Shown: positions 7,778-17,195, numbered from the stretch's first letter. The stretch is 64,000 nt of DNA from MED-G82 sp964342675 (GCA_964342675.1 CAYFFR010000001.1:1-64000); one strand, 5' to 3'. The notes: generated by a model not told the origin, from the sequence alone. Translations and numbers: made by a program.

Positions 7778-8683
7778 TTAATTCAATAAGTAATTTAAGA
7801 TCTCTTCATAAACCTTTATACAATTTAATTCATTAAGGGGTTCATGTCGCATCCCCTTAAATAATTTTAATTCCGGTGTAATGTTATGTCGATTTAATAA
7901 ATTTGCCAATTTTTTAGGCCCCCTTCCATAATCACCAACAGGATCCTCGTCACCAGATAATATGAAGATTTGTAAATCTTTATTTAACTTCTTTAAGTGA
8001 TCATCACTAAAAATTTTCTTTAATCCATTTAACATGTCAGACCAAAGAGAGTTTGTGACAACAAATCCACATAAGGGATCATTGTAATAATCATCAACTC
8101 TATCTGTATCATTGCTTAACCAGTCATTTGGTGTTCTTGGTTGACTAATAGGTTTATTAAAACCTCCAAATATTAAATTATCTAAAAGAACACTGTATCC
8201 AGATTTTTTTAATCTAAGAGTCTCAAATATTAATATTATTTTTTGTAGAAATAGAATGGATGTATTAGGTACAGATGAACCAGATAATATAATCTTATGA
8301 AAGATATTTATATCTTTAATAACATCTAATGTTATAAAAGAACCCATGCTATGTCCTAAAATTGATAATTTCTTATTTGAATTTCTGTAAATATATTCAG
8401 CTACATTTTTTAGATCTGTTGTTACTTTTAACCAACCATCTTCATGATGAAACATACCCATGGGATGATCATCATCGATTCTGTAACCATGACCTCTATG
8501 ATCGTAGATATAAGTATCAATTCCATGATCATTTAAAAATTTTATAAATAAATCGTATCGTCTACTGTGTTCAGCCATACCATGTGAAATGAGTAGTGAA
8601 TGATCAGTTTCAGCATTGGTACACTTAGAATGTTTTACTTTGATAAAACTATCATCTACAGAAGGTACTTCTAAATAATTCAT
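7778..8683 (-). CDS. Alpha/beta hydrolase, monoacylglycerol lipase-like
   Basis: 301 residues of the serine aminopeptidase S33/monoglyceride lipase group. The oxyanion region LLISHGMAEHSRRYD (about 30-45) and YDHRGHG precede the nucleophile elbow LGHSMGSF. The acid is probably Asp in LSGDEDPVGDY and the histidine GMRHEPLNE. Such enzymes release fatty acids from monoacylglycerols or related esters. There is no signal peptide. It starts the minus-strand operon and is divergent from the ketoacyl synthase gene across a 35-base gap that holds a perfect palindrome, hinting at joint control of acyl release and acyl elongation. Confidence 0.88.
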   Translation of the reverse strand: MNYLEVPSVDDSFIKVKHSKCTNAETDHSLLISHGMAEHSRRYDLFIKFLNDHGIDTYIYDHRGHGYRIDDDHPMGMFHHEDGWLKVTTDLKNVAEYIYRNSNKKLSILGHSMGSFITLDVIKDINIFHKIILSGSSVPNTSILFLQKIILIFETLRLKKSGYSVLLDNLIFGGFNKPISQPRTPNDWLSNDTDRVDDYYNDPLCGFVVTNSLWSDMLNGLKKIFSDDHLKKLNKDLQIFILSGDEDPVGDYGRGPKKLANLLNRHNITPELKLFKGMRHEPLNELNCIKVYEEILNYLLN

Positions 8684-8688
8684 AAACA

Positions 8689-8707
8689 GCTAAAATAACA
8701 TTTTAGC
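8689..8707. promoter_or_regulatory. Perfect 19-bp palindrome, candidate operator between divergent genes
   Basis: GCTAAAAT-AAC-ATTTTAGC is an inverted repeat with eight paired bases per arm. It fills most of the gap between the lipase start (8683) and the FabH2-like start (8719). Its right end touches the GGGGA ribosome-binding site of the latter. The symmetry and position suit a dimeric repressor. It has no U-tract, and a terminator between divergent starts is unlikely. Confidence 0.55.
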
Positions 8708-8718
8708 GGGGAATCTTC

Positions 8719-9831
8719 ATGGATAACATATATATATCTGGTACAGGACTATGGAAACCAGAATCATCTATAACTAATGAAGAAATTGTTAAATCATTTA
8801 ATGCGTATGTTGATAATTTCAACAACATTAATAAAGACGCTATTGATAAGGGTGATCTAGATCCTTTAATCCATTCATCATGTGAATTTATAGAAAAAGC
8901 TTCTGGTATTAAAAACAGGTATGTAATTGAAAAACAAGGTTTATTAGATCCTGATAACATGAAGCCTAAAATTCCTGCTAGAAATATTGATGATCTCTCA
9001 ATATTAGCTGAAATTAGTGTTAAAGCATCAAAAGAAGCAATTACAAATGCTGGAATAGAAACCTCAGATATTGATGCTGTAATTGTATCAGCAGCAAATA
9101 TTTCTCGTGCTTATCCTGCTATAGCGATAGAAGTCCAAAATGAGCTTGGTATAGATGGATATGGTTACGATATGATGGTAGCTTGTTCTTCAACCACATT
9201 TGGTATCAGTAATGCTTACGCTGATATAAAAGCTGGTAAGGCTAATACAATCCTAGTGGTAAATCCAGAAATAACAACTGCCCACAATAATAATAAAAGT
9301 AGAGAATCACATTTTATATTTGGAGATGTTTGTACTGCTTCAATAATTCAAAAAAATAGTTCCTCAGATAATAAATTTAAAATAATTGATACCAGACTAA
9401 AGACTGTATTTTCGAATAATATAAGAAATGAATTTGGTTTTATTAATTTTATTGAAGATAAAGATTATGAGGAAGATGAACTTCTTTTTAAACAAAATGG
9501 GCGAGCTGTATTTAAAGAGGTGTGCCCTATGGTTGCAGAGTTAATTACTAACCATTTACTTGATCATAATATTGAACCAAAAGATGTTACACAGTATTGG
9601 CTTCATCAAGCTAATATCAACATGAATAATTTTATTTTAAAAAAGATTTTAGGTGATGATATTGATCCTAAACTTGCACCAAATGTTTTAGAAGAGTACG
9701 CGAATACTGGATCTGCTGGTTCTTTAATTGCTTTTCACACTAATAACATTCTAAGAAAAGGTGATAAAGGAGTTATATGTTCATTTGGTGGTGGATATTC
9801 TATATGCTCTATTATTGTTGAAAAGGACTAA
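8719..9831 (+). CDS. Beta-ketoacyl-ACP synthase III-like protein, FabH2 type
   Basis: 370 residues. The catalytic triad of KAS III is present: Cys156 in VACSSTTFG, His296 in WLHQANINMN and Asn329 in YANTGSAGS. The N-terminal pattern YISGTGLWKPESSITNEEIV and the insertion with VDNFNN, FIEKASGIK and DPDNMKP match, from memory, the Pseudomonas FabH2 type (PA3286), which condenses medium-chain acyl-CoA from beta-oxidation with malonyl-ACP and so feeds degraded fatty acids back into synthesis. A GGGGA ribosome site lies seven bases upstream. Divergence from a lipase gene supports a fatty-acid salvage role. Confidence 0.88.
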   Translation: MDNIYISGTGLWKPESSITNEEIVKSFNAYVDNFNNINKDAIDKGDLDPLIHSSCEFIEKASGIKNRYVIEKQGLLDPDNMKPKIPARNIDDLSILAEISVKASKEAITNAGIETSDIDAVIVSAANISRAYPAIAIEVQNELGIDGYGYDMMVACSSTTFGISNAYADIKAGKANTILVVNPEITTAHNNNKSRESHFIFGDVCTASIIQKNSSSDNKFKIIDTRLKTVFSNNIRNEFGFINFIEDKDYEEDELLFKQNGRAVFKEVCPMVAELITNHLLDHNIEPKDVTQYWLHQANINMNNFILKKILGDDIDPKLAPNVLEEYANTGSAGSLIAFHTNNILRKGDKGVICSFGGGYSICSIIVEKD

Positions 9832-9858
9832 GTTTTTAATTAAATATATAATATCTTC

Positions 9859-9996
9859 ATGTCAGAATATGATGCGGTTATAGTTTTTGTTATTGCTACA
9901 ATCTTTGTTAGCTTTTATATGTTTAATGAGGCTAGGCCTGGTGGATCAAAGATTACTGATACTTTATTGCGTCCATTTAAAAGATTCTTTAAGTAA
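9859..9996 (+). CDS. Small single-span membrane protein (45 aa), unknown
   Basis: A short gene reading MSEYDAVIVFVIATIFVSFYMF then NEARPGGSKITDTLLRPFKRFFK: one transmembrane helix at about residues 6-22 and a basic C-terminal tail, so the tail is probably cytoplasmic. It sits 27 bases after the ketoacyl synthase and three bases before the TspO start, in the same direction, which fits an operon. No ribosome site is obvious. The family is not recognised. Confidence 0.5.
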   Translation: MSEYDAVIVFVIATIFVSFYMFNEARPGGSKITDTLLRPFKRFFK

Positions 9997-9999
9997 ATC

Positions 10000-10449
10000 T
10001 TGAATAGAATTAATCTAAAAATCCTACTTCCTTTAGCCACCCTGTTAACTTTACTTATTGGATCAGCAGCTAATAGCTTCATAAATTCTGATGCTTGGTA
10101 TCAGAATCTAATAAAAAGCTCTTTAAATCCACCTAGTTTTTTATTTGGAATTGTCTGGCCAATCTTATATATATTAATGGGAACTGTAAGTTATTTTAAA
10201 GCTAGAGAAATCTATAATTTATATTTACTTCAATTACTCCTAAATGCCATATGGTCATGGATTTTTTTCTACTTTCATCAAATAGAGCTAGCTTTCCTCG
10301 ACATCATATTATTAATATTTATTAATTTACTTATTGTTTATAAATTATTAAAGGATAGAAATTTTTTGTTTGTGGTTATGTATACACCATATATCTTATG
10401 GTTAATATTTGCTTCTTTCTTAAACTATCAAATAATGATCTTAAATTAA
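10000..10449 (+). CDS. TspO/MBR-family membrane protein
   Basis: 149 residues with five hydrophobic helices. The conserved family segment WYQNLIKSSLNPPSFLFGIVWPILYILMG (about 31-60) is the signature of TspO, the bacterial translocator protein that binds porphyrins and heme intermediates in membranes and affects light and oxidative stress responses. Later conserved elements LNAIWSWIFF and YTPYILWLIFASFLNY are present. The start is TTG at 10000, placed so the first helix begins at residue 8. Convergent overlap with the transporter gene is four bases. Confidence 0.9.
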   Translation: MNRINLKILLPLATLLTLLIGSAANSFINSDAWYQNLIKSSLNPPSFLFGIVWPILYILMGTVSYFKAREIYNLYLLQLLLNAIWSWIFFYFHQIELAFLDIILLIFINLLIVYKLLKDRNFLFVVMYTPYILWLIFASFLNYQIMILN

Positions 10450-11675
10450 ATAAATATACCCACGACCAGCCCTGTCATACATGAAGCAAGTGTGGCAGCC
10501 ACTAAAGCTTTTAAGGATACTTTTATTAGATCTGGTTTTCTTTCCGGACACATAGCACCAATACCAGATACTAAAATACCTACAGATGAAAAATTAGCAA
10601 AACCACAGAGCCCATACAATGTGATGATCATGGTTCTTGGTGATAAACTTGAAGCTGCTGCTAATTCTTGATATGCATATACCTCATTAAGAGCAGTTTT
10701 AATACCAATCATTTCAGCAGCAGTCATAGCTTCATCTAAAGGTATCCCCATAAGCCAAGCTATAGGAAAGAAGATATAACCCAGAATCATTTGTAAGGAT
10801 ATTTCTTGACCGTTTATATTGGGCAACAATCCTAATAAAGAATTTATTAAATATACAATAGCAATAAAGGCAATAAGTATAGCTCCTACGTTTACTGCAA
10901 TATCAAGACCATCTCGTGTTCCTCGAGTAATTGCATCCATGGAACTCTTATATATGCTAGGTACTTTTTCTTTATCAAATTCTGTGATTTCATTAGATGG
11001 CATCATAATATTGGCGTACATAATAGCTGCTGGGATTGAAAGAATTGATGCCGTAACAAAATGCTGAATTAAGATAATATCTTGTGAAAACTTACTTTGT
11101 ACAATAGATACTAGTGCAACCATGATTGAGCCTGAGACTGTTGCCATTCCTGCAGTCATCATTATTAATAATTCTTTATTGGTCATTTTAGATAGATATG
11201 GTCTGATCAATAATGGTGCTTCAACCTGACCCATGATGATATTTGCAGTTGCTCCTAAACCTACTGGCCCTCCAATATTAAATAGACGTTCAAAGACTTT
11301 TGAAATCAATCTGATGATGAATGGAAGAATTCTCCAAAACCAGAACAAAGCTGTTAGACATGAAATTACTATAATTAAAGGTAAAATTTGGAATGCAAAT
11401 ATAAAGCCCTTATCCTCTAATGCAAGATCACCAAAAATAAACCTTGCTCCATCTATAGTTGCCGATTGTAATAGTTCAACAACATTTGATAAATACCTAA
11501 ACATTTCAACAATGAATGGGATCTTAATTAATGCGTATGCAAGAATTATTTGAAAGATAATTGCTACCAATATCCCTTTATAGTTTATTTTCGATTTAGC
11601 AATCGAAAATGGAATTGCTATAACAATTAACCCTATAAACCCTATTAAAATATGTCCTATAAATGATATGCTCAT
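10446..11675 (-). CDS. Concentrative nucleoside transporter (NupC/CNT family)
   Basis: About 409 residues from the ATG at 11675 (a TTG at 11681 overlapping the upstream stop is less likely). The protein is polytopic, with the CNT core: GATANIIMGQVEAPLLIRPYL, MTAGMATVSGSIM, and a C-terminal LYGLCGFANFSSVGI. Family members import nucleosides into the cytoplasm with Na+ or H+. It follows the 2-oxoglutarate oxygenase gene by two bases, so the two are co-transcribed. A nucleoside importer in an oligotroph supplies carbon, nitrogen and phosphate-free bases. Confidence 0.93.
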   Translation of the reverse strand: MSISFIGHILIGFIGLIVIAIPFSIAKSKINYKGILVAIIFQIILAYALIKIPFIVEMFRYLSNVVELLQSATIDGARFIFGDLALEDKGFIFAFQILPLIIVISCLTALFWFWRILPFIIRLISKVFERLFNIGGPVGLGATANIIMGQVEAPLLIRPYLSKMTNKELLIMMTAGMATVSGSIMVALVSIVQSKFSQDIILIQHFVTASILSIPAAIMYANIMMPSNEITEFDKEKVPSIYKSSMDAITRGTRDGLDIAVNVGAILIAFIAIVYLINSLLGLLPNINGQEISLQMILGYIFFPIAWLMGIPLDEAMTAAEMIGIKTALNEVYAYQELAAASSLSPRTMIITLYGLCGFANFSSVGILVSGIGAMCPERKPDLIKVSLKALVAATLASCMTGLVVGIFI

Positions 11676-11677
11676 AA

Positions 11678-12586
11678 TCAATACAACTTAATGGCTCTAA
11701 CCCTTTCTTCTAGAAAATCATGTGCAGAAACTGCTTCTTTACTATCATCAACTAATGATTTTAAAATAATTTCAGGTGATGGGTGTAAAAAAAATGGCAT
11801 GCTATATCTAGATTTTGGTTTTCCTTGTTGATAATCAACGACCCTATGAGTAGTGCTTTTTAATTTTTTTCTTGTTACTAACTGCATCATATCACCGATA
11901 TTACAAACAATAGCATGAGATCTGCTTTCAATAGGTATCCAATCACCTGATTTATCTAAAACTTCTAATCCTGACTCTTCGGCACCTACTAATAAAGTTA
12001 TTAAATTAATATCTTCATGAGCTCTAGCTCTAAGGTTATTTTCTTTATCGTTTACGGGCGGATAATGGATTAATCTTAATACTGAGTTTCCTTTTAGAAC
12101 CCAAGAATCAAAAAAAGATTTTTTTAAACCTAGTATTGTTGATATAGAGCTAAGAACTGAAATACCTAAATGATTTAAAGATATAAATAATTTATTAAAG
12201 TGTTCATTAAAATCTTTAATTTCATTTACATAAATGTTTGGTTTTATTCTTTGGTCATATGTTGCATCAATGTGAGGGCCAAAATGCCAAAACTCTTTTA
12301 GGTCAGGTACTGTCTCTCCTAGTGCCGTTTCCTTACCAAAAGGAGTATAGCCTCTTGCTCCCCCATGTTCGGGTCGGGAATAATTTAACTTAATGGTTGT
12401 ATCTAAACTAAAGAATGCTTTTGCTAAATTATAACTATGATCTAAAAGAGAATCATCTATGCCATGGTCTACAATTGTAAAAAATCCATGTGACTCTAGT
12501 GCGGTGGATAATTCATCTAATGATTTAGACTCATCATTAATTAATGATTGTAATGAAAGCTCAGGTATATGAGTTTGGTCAACCAT
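11678..12586 (-). CDS. 2-oxoglutarate/Fe(II) oxygenase, isopenicillin-N-synthase-like
   Basis: 302 residues. An N-terminal DIOX_N region (ELSLQSLIND to FFTIVDHGID) precedes a jelly-roll core with the metal triad His190-x-Asp192 and His247, and the 2-oxoglutarate-binding RYS at 260-262. The type hydroxylates or desaturates small molecules using O2. It forms a two-gene unit with the nucleoside transporter, so a modified nucleoside or base is an attractive but unproven substrate. Transcription probably begins just downstream of the terminator at 12600-12626; a TAGAAT lies five bases before the ATG. Confidence 0.9.
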   Translation of the reverse strand: MVDQTHIPELSLQSLINDESKSLDELSTALESHGFFTIVDHGIDDSLLDHSYNLAKAFFSLDTTIKLNYSRPEHGGARGYTPFGKETALGETVPDLKEFWHFGPHIDATYDQRIKPNIYVNEIKDFNEHFNKLFISLNHLGISVLSSISTILGLKKSFFDSWVLKGNSVLRLIHYPPVNDKENNLRARAHEDINLITLLVGAEESGLEVLDKSGDWIPIESRSHAIVCNIGDMMQLVTRKKLKSTTHRVVDYQQGKPKSRYSMPFFLHPSPEIILKSLVDDSKEAVSAHDFLEERVRAIKLY

Positions 12587-12599
12587 TATTTATTCTAAC

Positions 12600-12626
12600 A
12601 AAAAAAAGGGCGGATAAACCGCCCTT
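12600..12626 (-). terminator. Rho-independent terminator after the Oar-like TonB receptor gene
   Basis: On the minus strand AAGGGCGG pairs with CCGCCCTT (12606-12613 with 12619-12626) across a five-base loop, followed by a run of T residues (complement of A 12600-12607). It lies 16 bases after the receptor stop and is by far the clearest terminator in the window. Confidence 0.93.
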
Positions 12627-12642
12627 AATAATTTAGATTAAT

Positions 12643-15600
12643 TTAAAAACTAAACTTGTATACAAATCCAAGTTGTGCTCTCCACACACTTTGAGTAATT
12701 GATTTGCTTAAGTCGTATGGATTATTTTTGTTATATCCATATGCATAATCAACTCTAGATCCACTCTTACCAAAGATGTATTTACTATAATCATCTGTAA
12801 GCAGTAAATCATATAAAGCGATTCTACCTTGATATGGCCCATACATTGCAACTCCCCTATCATCATCAAGAAGATTTAATAAGTTTTCTATGCCTAAAGT
12901 TATGACAAACTTATCATCATTTCTGAAGCCAGGAAGTTCTTGTGTAATTTTTAAGTCTAATGATGTTTGGTATGGAAACTCAAATACTCCATTTGGAACT
13001 ATTTGACCAGCATATGCCTGCAAACCGTACACATTATAAAGAAGATCAAGAGTTTCTTGAGCAATCTTTAAATCTGGTTGTGAGCAACTGTACCAACATA
13101 CATTTGGATCATTTACACCTGAAGGAATGTAAAGTAAATGAGTGCTATCATCATTTAGATTGAATTCATAACCAAACGCCTTTCTCTTATAATCACCCTG
13201 CCAACCAGTATAAGTATCAAAACTTAATGTGCCTGGTAAGCCTGATTTTCTTTCAAAGAATAAAGAAATGGTTGTTGGTTTATCTCCACCAAACCAGTAA
13301 TGAGTTGAAGAGAGAGTAGCTATAAGTCTATGTTCAGTTTCATATATAGAACGTTGAGCATTTCTGTGGTTGTAATCAGACGCCATACATTTACCAAAGT
13401 TAGAATTTGCTGTTGAAGAAGTCATTCCACATAACTCATCAATATCTTGATGTGTATATGCTATAGAGAATGAGCCATCTCCATCATTAAAGTATCTTGA
13501 AAAACCAATAGAGAAGACTTCTCTTTCCCCACCACCTTGATTATATAATCCAGCTTTATAAGTTCTTCTTCCTGTCTGGTCATAGATTGGTCGGCCATCA
13601 GGAGCCTTTAAAGTAGGTACCTGAGGTTGATCACCTTTCAATGGTGAGCCATCTACAATCTTATAAAGTGCTTCTTCTTGATCAGCATGCAAATAAGTAG
13701 CTGTCATGAACCATTCACCGATTTCTCTTTCATAGGTTAAATTAAGAGTTTCAGTCTCAGGCCACTCAAAGCTTGGTGCAATAAAGTTAATTACAGCATC
13801 TGTTAAAGGTGCATTTTGTATTGCTTGAGTAACACAAGCATCAAATGGAACTTGAACATTTCCTGCTGGATCACATCCTGCAGGAGCATTAGCAGGATTA
13901 TAAGCTGCTATTCTGACACCATCATTGGTATAAGCATTAGATATCCAAACTGTTGGTAGTTTAGATGAGAAAGTTCCATACGTACCTTTCAATGTACTTA
14001 CATCATCAATGATGTATTCAAAACTAAATCTGTAATTAAGCAAATCCGTTCCAGCGATCCCGCCGTTAGCAAAACCATAGGCATCTTTGAAGCCTTGGTT
14101 AAGTGCTGGTGAATCAGAAGAATCAAATTCATCGTATCGAAGACCAATTAATACATTTAATCTATCAGAAACATCAATCTCATCTTGAATATAAAAAGAA
14201 TCTAGAGAATAATCAAAGATAGCAGCACCACCTGCTTCTGTTCCAGATCTTGAGTTGTTATGTGAAAAATCAGTTGCTGTTCTAGCTAATAAACCAGCTA
14301 AGCCATCAAACTCATATCTACCATCTTGTGCAACAATAAACACGTTATAGATATCCCAGTTCTTATGCTCATAACCAAATTTCCAGGTATGATTATCATC
14401 GTAGATAGTACCTTTTAACTTTAAAAAGTCTGTTTCAGTAGCTAAATCATTAGCACTTCTATATTCATCAGGACCAGCATAACAATTAATTTGTGCAGCT
14501 CCACAATTCTCAATAACAAAGAAAGGTGTGTTTTGACCGAGCGGAGATGCTTGAGATGTTAATTGCTCTTTAGTTGAATAACTAAGCTCTGTTATAAAAT
14601 CATCACTCCAGTTCGATACTAAAAGCATTCCGGTAGTTTCAGTTGTTTCACCTTTAACATATTCAGCTGATGAAAATCTAAACGTACCATAACTTGAGTT
14701 TGGTCTATTTAATCTAGAACTATCAATTTCCTTATAGTTAACCGTGAGACGATGATTTTCGTTAATATCAAAATCAAATCTATATGTCCAATACTCTTGC
14801 GTAGAAGTATTAGATGTTGTGTAACCAAGAGGATCCCAATTATAGGTTGTTTGAATTGCTTGTCTCAACTCATCAACTTCTGCGAGAGTAATTCCCTGTT
14901 CATTAGGTAAACCAGAGCCTTGAGGTCCATGGGTGATAGGTTTACTAACTTCAGCTTCTTCATATGTCACATAAAAATATGCTCTGTCTCTAATAATTGG
15001 TCCACCAAAAGCGAAACCCTCAGAAGTATCATCTAAATCAAAAGTATATTTTTGTCCCTGTGATTTATTCCCGTAGTATTGATCACCTCTATCGTATACA
15101 AAGACTTCACCAGTGAACTCATTACTTCCTGATTTAGTAATAATTTCAACAACACCGCCTCTAAATCCTGAATACTCAACGTCAGCCGGTGCAACTTTAA
15201 CTGCAAGCTGCTCAATAGCATTAAGTGAGATCGGACTTCTTTGAGAAGGATAACCATTACTGTTTAGTCCAAAATCATCATTAAATGAAACTCCATCAAC
15301 TCTTAGATCATTAGATCTGGGGTGTGCTCCAGCAATTGAAATTGTTTCATATTGATCTTCAGCATCATCTAGTGATACTAATGGATTTAGTCTTATAAAG
15401 TCTTTAAGATCTCTAGTAACAGATACATTCTGTTCTATATCTTGTGAAGTTAAAGCTGTTCCAAAACCATAGCCTGTATCCAATCTATCCGTAGCTTCTG
15501 CTACAACAACAACTTCATCAATTGTTTCTAGAACAAAATTAAGTCGCGCTGTATCTCCAACTATCAGAGTTAGGCCAGAAATTGTTTCAGTATTATAAGA

Positions 15601-15849
15601 GCCTGAAGAAACCTTAACAGTATAAGGTCCACCTGGCTTTAAACCTCCAACATTAAATCTACCATTGGCGTTAGTCGATCTATTAACTGTAGAATTAGTT
15701 GGATCGTAAGTAACGCTTACACTAGCACCACTCACAGCATTACCAGAAGTTGATACAACCACCCCTGTTATGTCTGATGTAAGTTCTTGTGCAAATGAAG
15801 GTAATGAAATTAAAGATAATAATAAAAATAATTTTTTATATGTATGCAT
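12643..15849 (-). CDS. TonB-dependent outer-membrane receptor with carboxypeptidase-regulatory-like domain (Oar-like)
   Basis: 1068 residues from ATG 15849, which has GAGGG nine bases upstream; the earlier in-frame ATG lacks this. A signal peptide (KKLFLLLSLISLPSFAQ) is followed by a Cna-B/CarboxypepD_reg-like domain (about 20-110: ITGVVVSTSGNAVSGASVSV), a plug domain (DLKDFIRLNPLVSLDD, IAGAHPRSNDLRVDGVSFND) and a large beta barrel ending in LGFVYKFSF, the aromatic C-terminus needed for BAM assembly. The Oar-like type is common in marine heterotrophs and takes up large ligands such as peptides or glycans. There is no obvious partner gene. A possible Pho box lies upstream and a strong terminator downstream. 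Confidence 0.93.
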   Translation of the reverse strand: MHTYKKLFLLLSLISLPSFAQELTSDITGVVVSTSGNAVSGASVSVTYDPTNSTVNRSTNANGRFNVGGLKPGGPYTVKVSSGSYNTETISGLTLIVGDTARLNFVLETIDEVVVVAEATDRLDTGYGFGTALTSQDIEQNVSVTRDLKDFIRLNPLVSLDDAEDQYETISIAGAHPRSNDLRVDGVSFNDDFGLNSNGYPSQRSPISLNAIEQLAVKVAPADVEYSGFRGGVVEIITKSGSNEFTGEVFVYDRGDQYYGNKSQGQKYTFDLDDTSEGFAFGGPIIRDRAYFYVTYEEAEVSKPITHGPQGSGLPNEQGITLAEVDELRQAIQTTYNWDPLGYTTSNTSTQEYWTYRFDFDINENHRLTVNYKEIDSSRLNRPNSSYGTFRFSSAEYVKGETTETTGMLLVSNWSDDFITELSYSTKEQLTSQASPLGQNTPFFVIENCGAAQINCYAGPDEYRSANDLATETDFLKLKGTIYDDNHTWKFGYEHKNWDIYNVFIVAQDGRYEFDGLAGLLARTATDFSHNNSRSGTEAGGAAIFDYSLDSFYIQDEIDVSDRLNVLIGLRYDEFDSSDSPALNQGFKDAYGFANGGIAGTDLLNYRFSFEYIIDDVSTLKGTYGTFSSKLPTVWISNAYTNDGVRIAAYNPANAPAGCDPAGNVQVPFDACVTQAIQNAPLTDAVINFIAPSFEWPETETLNLTYEREIGEWFMTATYLHADQEEALYKIVDGSPLKGDQPQVPTLKAPDGRPIYDQTGRRTYKAGLYNQGGGEREVFSIGFSRYFNDGDGSFSIAYTHQDIDELCGMTSSTANSNFGKCMASDYNHRNAQRSIYETEHRLIATLSSTHYWFGGDKPTTISLFFERKSGLPGTLSFDTYTGWQGDYKRKAFGYEFNLNDDSTHLLYIPSGVNDPNVCWYSCSQPDLKIAQETLDLLYNVYGLQAYAGQIVPNGVFEFPYQTSLDLKITQELPGFRNDDKFVITLGIENLLNLLDDDRGVAMYGPYQGRIALYDLLLTDDYSKYIFGKSGSRVDYAYGYNKNNPYDLSKSITQSVWRAQLGFVYKFSF

Positions 15850-15921
15850 AGTGATTTCCCTCTCAATAAATTGATTACTCAATTCTAGCCTTTTTTGGAG
15901 CTTATTAAAAGTAACTTTTTA

Positions 15922-15939
15922 GAAACAGTGATATGACAG
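15922..15939 (-). promoter_or_regulatory. Candidate Pho box upstream of the Oar-like receptor
   Basis: On the minus strand CTGTCAT-ATCA-CTGTTTC: the first repeat is a perfect PhoB half-site and the second, 11 bases later, matches four of seven. A TTTAAT follows 12 bases downstream as a possible -10. It lies about 75 bases before the receptor start, right after the serS stop. A single CTGTCAT can occur by chance, so this is tentative. Confidence 0.4.
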
Positions 15940-15942
15940 GTT

Positions 15943-17190
15943 TTATAAAGTTATGGAGTCAGTTTTTAAAATATCTTTTAGAGCTGATGGAAGAATAACG
16001 ACATTATTTTTCTCATCATAAAAATTTTCCAAAATAGCCACTAAAGTACGTCCTACAGCTAATGCAGAACCATTCAAGGTATGAACATAATCATTCTTAT
16101 TATCTTTTTTATACCTAATTTTAGATCTTCTAGATTGAAAGTCCGTACAATTAGAGCAAGATGATATTTCTCTATATTTATTTTGACTAGGTATCCATAC
16201 CTCGAGATCAATGGTTTTGGTCGCTGAAAAGCCTAAATCTCCTGTACATAATTGAACTGCTCGATATGGTAGTTCTAAATTTTTGAGAATAGATTCTGCA
16301 TTTAAAACAAGCTCATCAAGCGTTTTATTAGATTGATCTGGTTCAACGATATGAACAAGCTCAACCTTATCAAATTGATGCACCCTGATAAGGCCTTTTG
16401 TATCTTTTCCGTAGCTACCAGCTTCAGATCTAAAACAAGGAGTATGTGATGTTAATTTAATAGGCAAGATATCGATTTCCAGGACTTGATCTCTATATAA
16501 ATTAGTTAACGGTACTTCTGCAGTAGGTATAAGGGATTGATCATTATTTAATTTAAATAAATCTTCTTCAAATTTAGGTAATTGTCCAGTACCTTCAAGA
16601 GAATCATAATTAACTATGTAAGGAACATATTGTTCAATATAGCCCATATTAATAGCCTCTTGTAACATATATGATCCCAGTGCTCTATGGAGTGCTGCTA
16701 TTTGTCCAGAGATAACGGGAAACCTTGACCCACTCAATGCATTTCCTTGATCAAAATTAATTTGATTTGTAATCTGAAGATGGTCTTTATTAGATTTATT
16801 TGTGGGTTGTAAGTGTTCTCTTAGAACAAGATTATTACTCTCATCATCACCAACTGGGGTATCGTCTGATGGAAGGTTTGGTACATCCAATAATAAAGCA
16901 TTTAATTGCTTTTGAATTTCGGTTAGTTCTTTTTGTTTTGATTTGAATACATTTTTATTTTTGTCTATTTCTTTTGTTAATTTATCTAATGATTTTCCTT
17001 CTTTTTTGTAATTACCAAAATCTTTTGAAAGATCATTAAGTTGATTTTGTAATGACTCAGTATGTGTTTGTGTTTCTTTTCTTCTCGCATCAAGATCAAG
17101 AAATTTTTTTGTATTAAATTCATATTTACGTTTCGCTAACTTCTCTTTTACTTCATCTAGATTATGTCTAAGTATTTCAATGTTTAACAT
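15943..17190 (-). CDS. serS: Seryl-tRNA synthetase
   Basis: 415 residues, normal length. An N-terminal long coiled-coil arm (about 25-110, rich in Lys, Gln and Glu) contacts the tRNA-Ser variable arm. The class II core carries PTAEVPL, the motif-2 CFRSEAGSYGKDTKGLIRVHQF, and motif 3 at NGSALAVGRTLVAILEN. The enzyme charges tRNA-Ser and, as a first step, tRNA-Sec. It follows crcB by five bases in the conserved gammaproteobacterial ftsK-lolA-(rarA)-crcB-serS order. Confidence 0.98.
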   Translation of the reverse strand: MLNIEILRHNLDEVKEKLAKRKYEFNTKKFLDLDARRKETQTHTESLQNQLNDLSKDFGNYKKEGKSLDKLTKEIDKNKNVFKSKQKELTEIQKQLNALLLDVPNLPSDDTPVGDDESNNLVLREHLQPTNKSNKDHLQITNQINFDQGNALSGSRFPVISGQIAALHRALGSYMLQEAINMGYIEQYVPYIVNYDSLEGTGQLPKFEEDLFKLNNDQSLIPTAEVPLTNLYRDQVLEIDILPIKLTSHTPCFRSEAGSYGKDTKGLIRVHQFDKVELVHIVEPDQSNKTLDELVLNAESILKNLELPYRAVQLCTGDLGFSATKTIDLEVWIPSQNKYREISSCSNCTDFQSRRSKIRYKKDNKNDYVHTLNGSALAVGRTLVAILENFYDEKNNVVILPSALKDILKTDSITL

Positions 17191-17195
17191 GTTAG

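Noticed and set aside
13701..13725. CTGTCAT inside the TonB receptor gene (and ATGACAG or CTGTCAT at about 525, 10477, 42840, 46206 and 53972)
   Set aside because: All lie inside coding sequence and lack a second half-site 11 bases away, so they are background for the Pho box.
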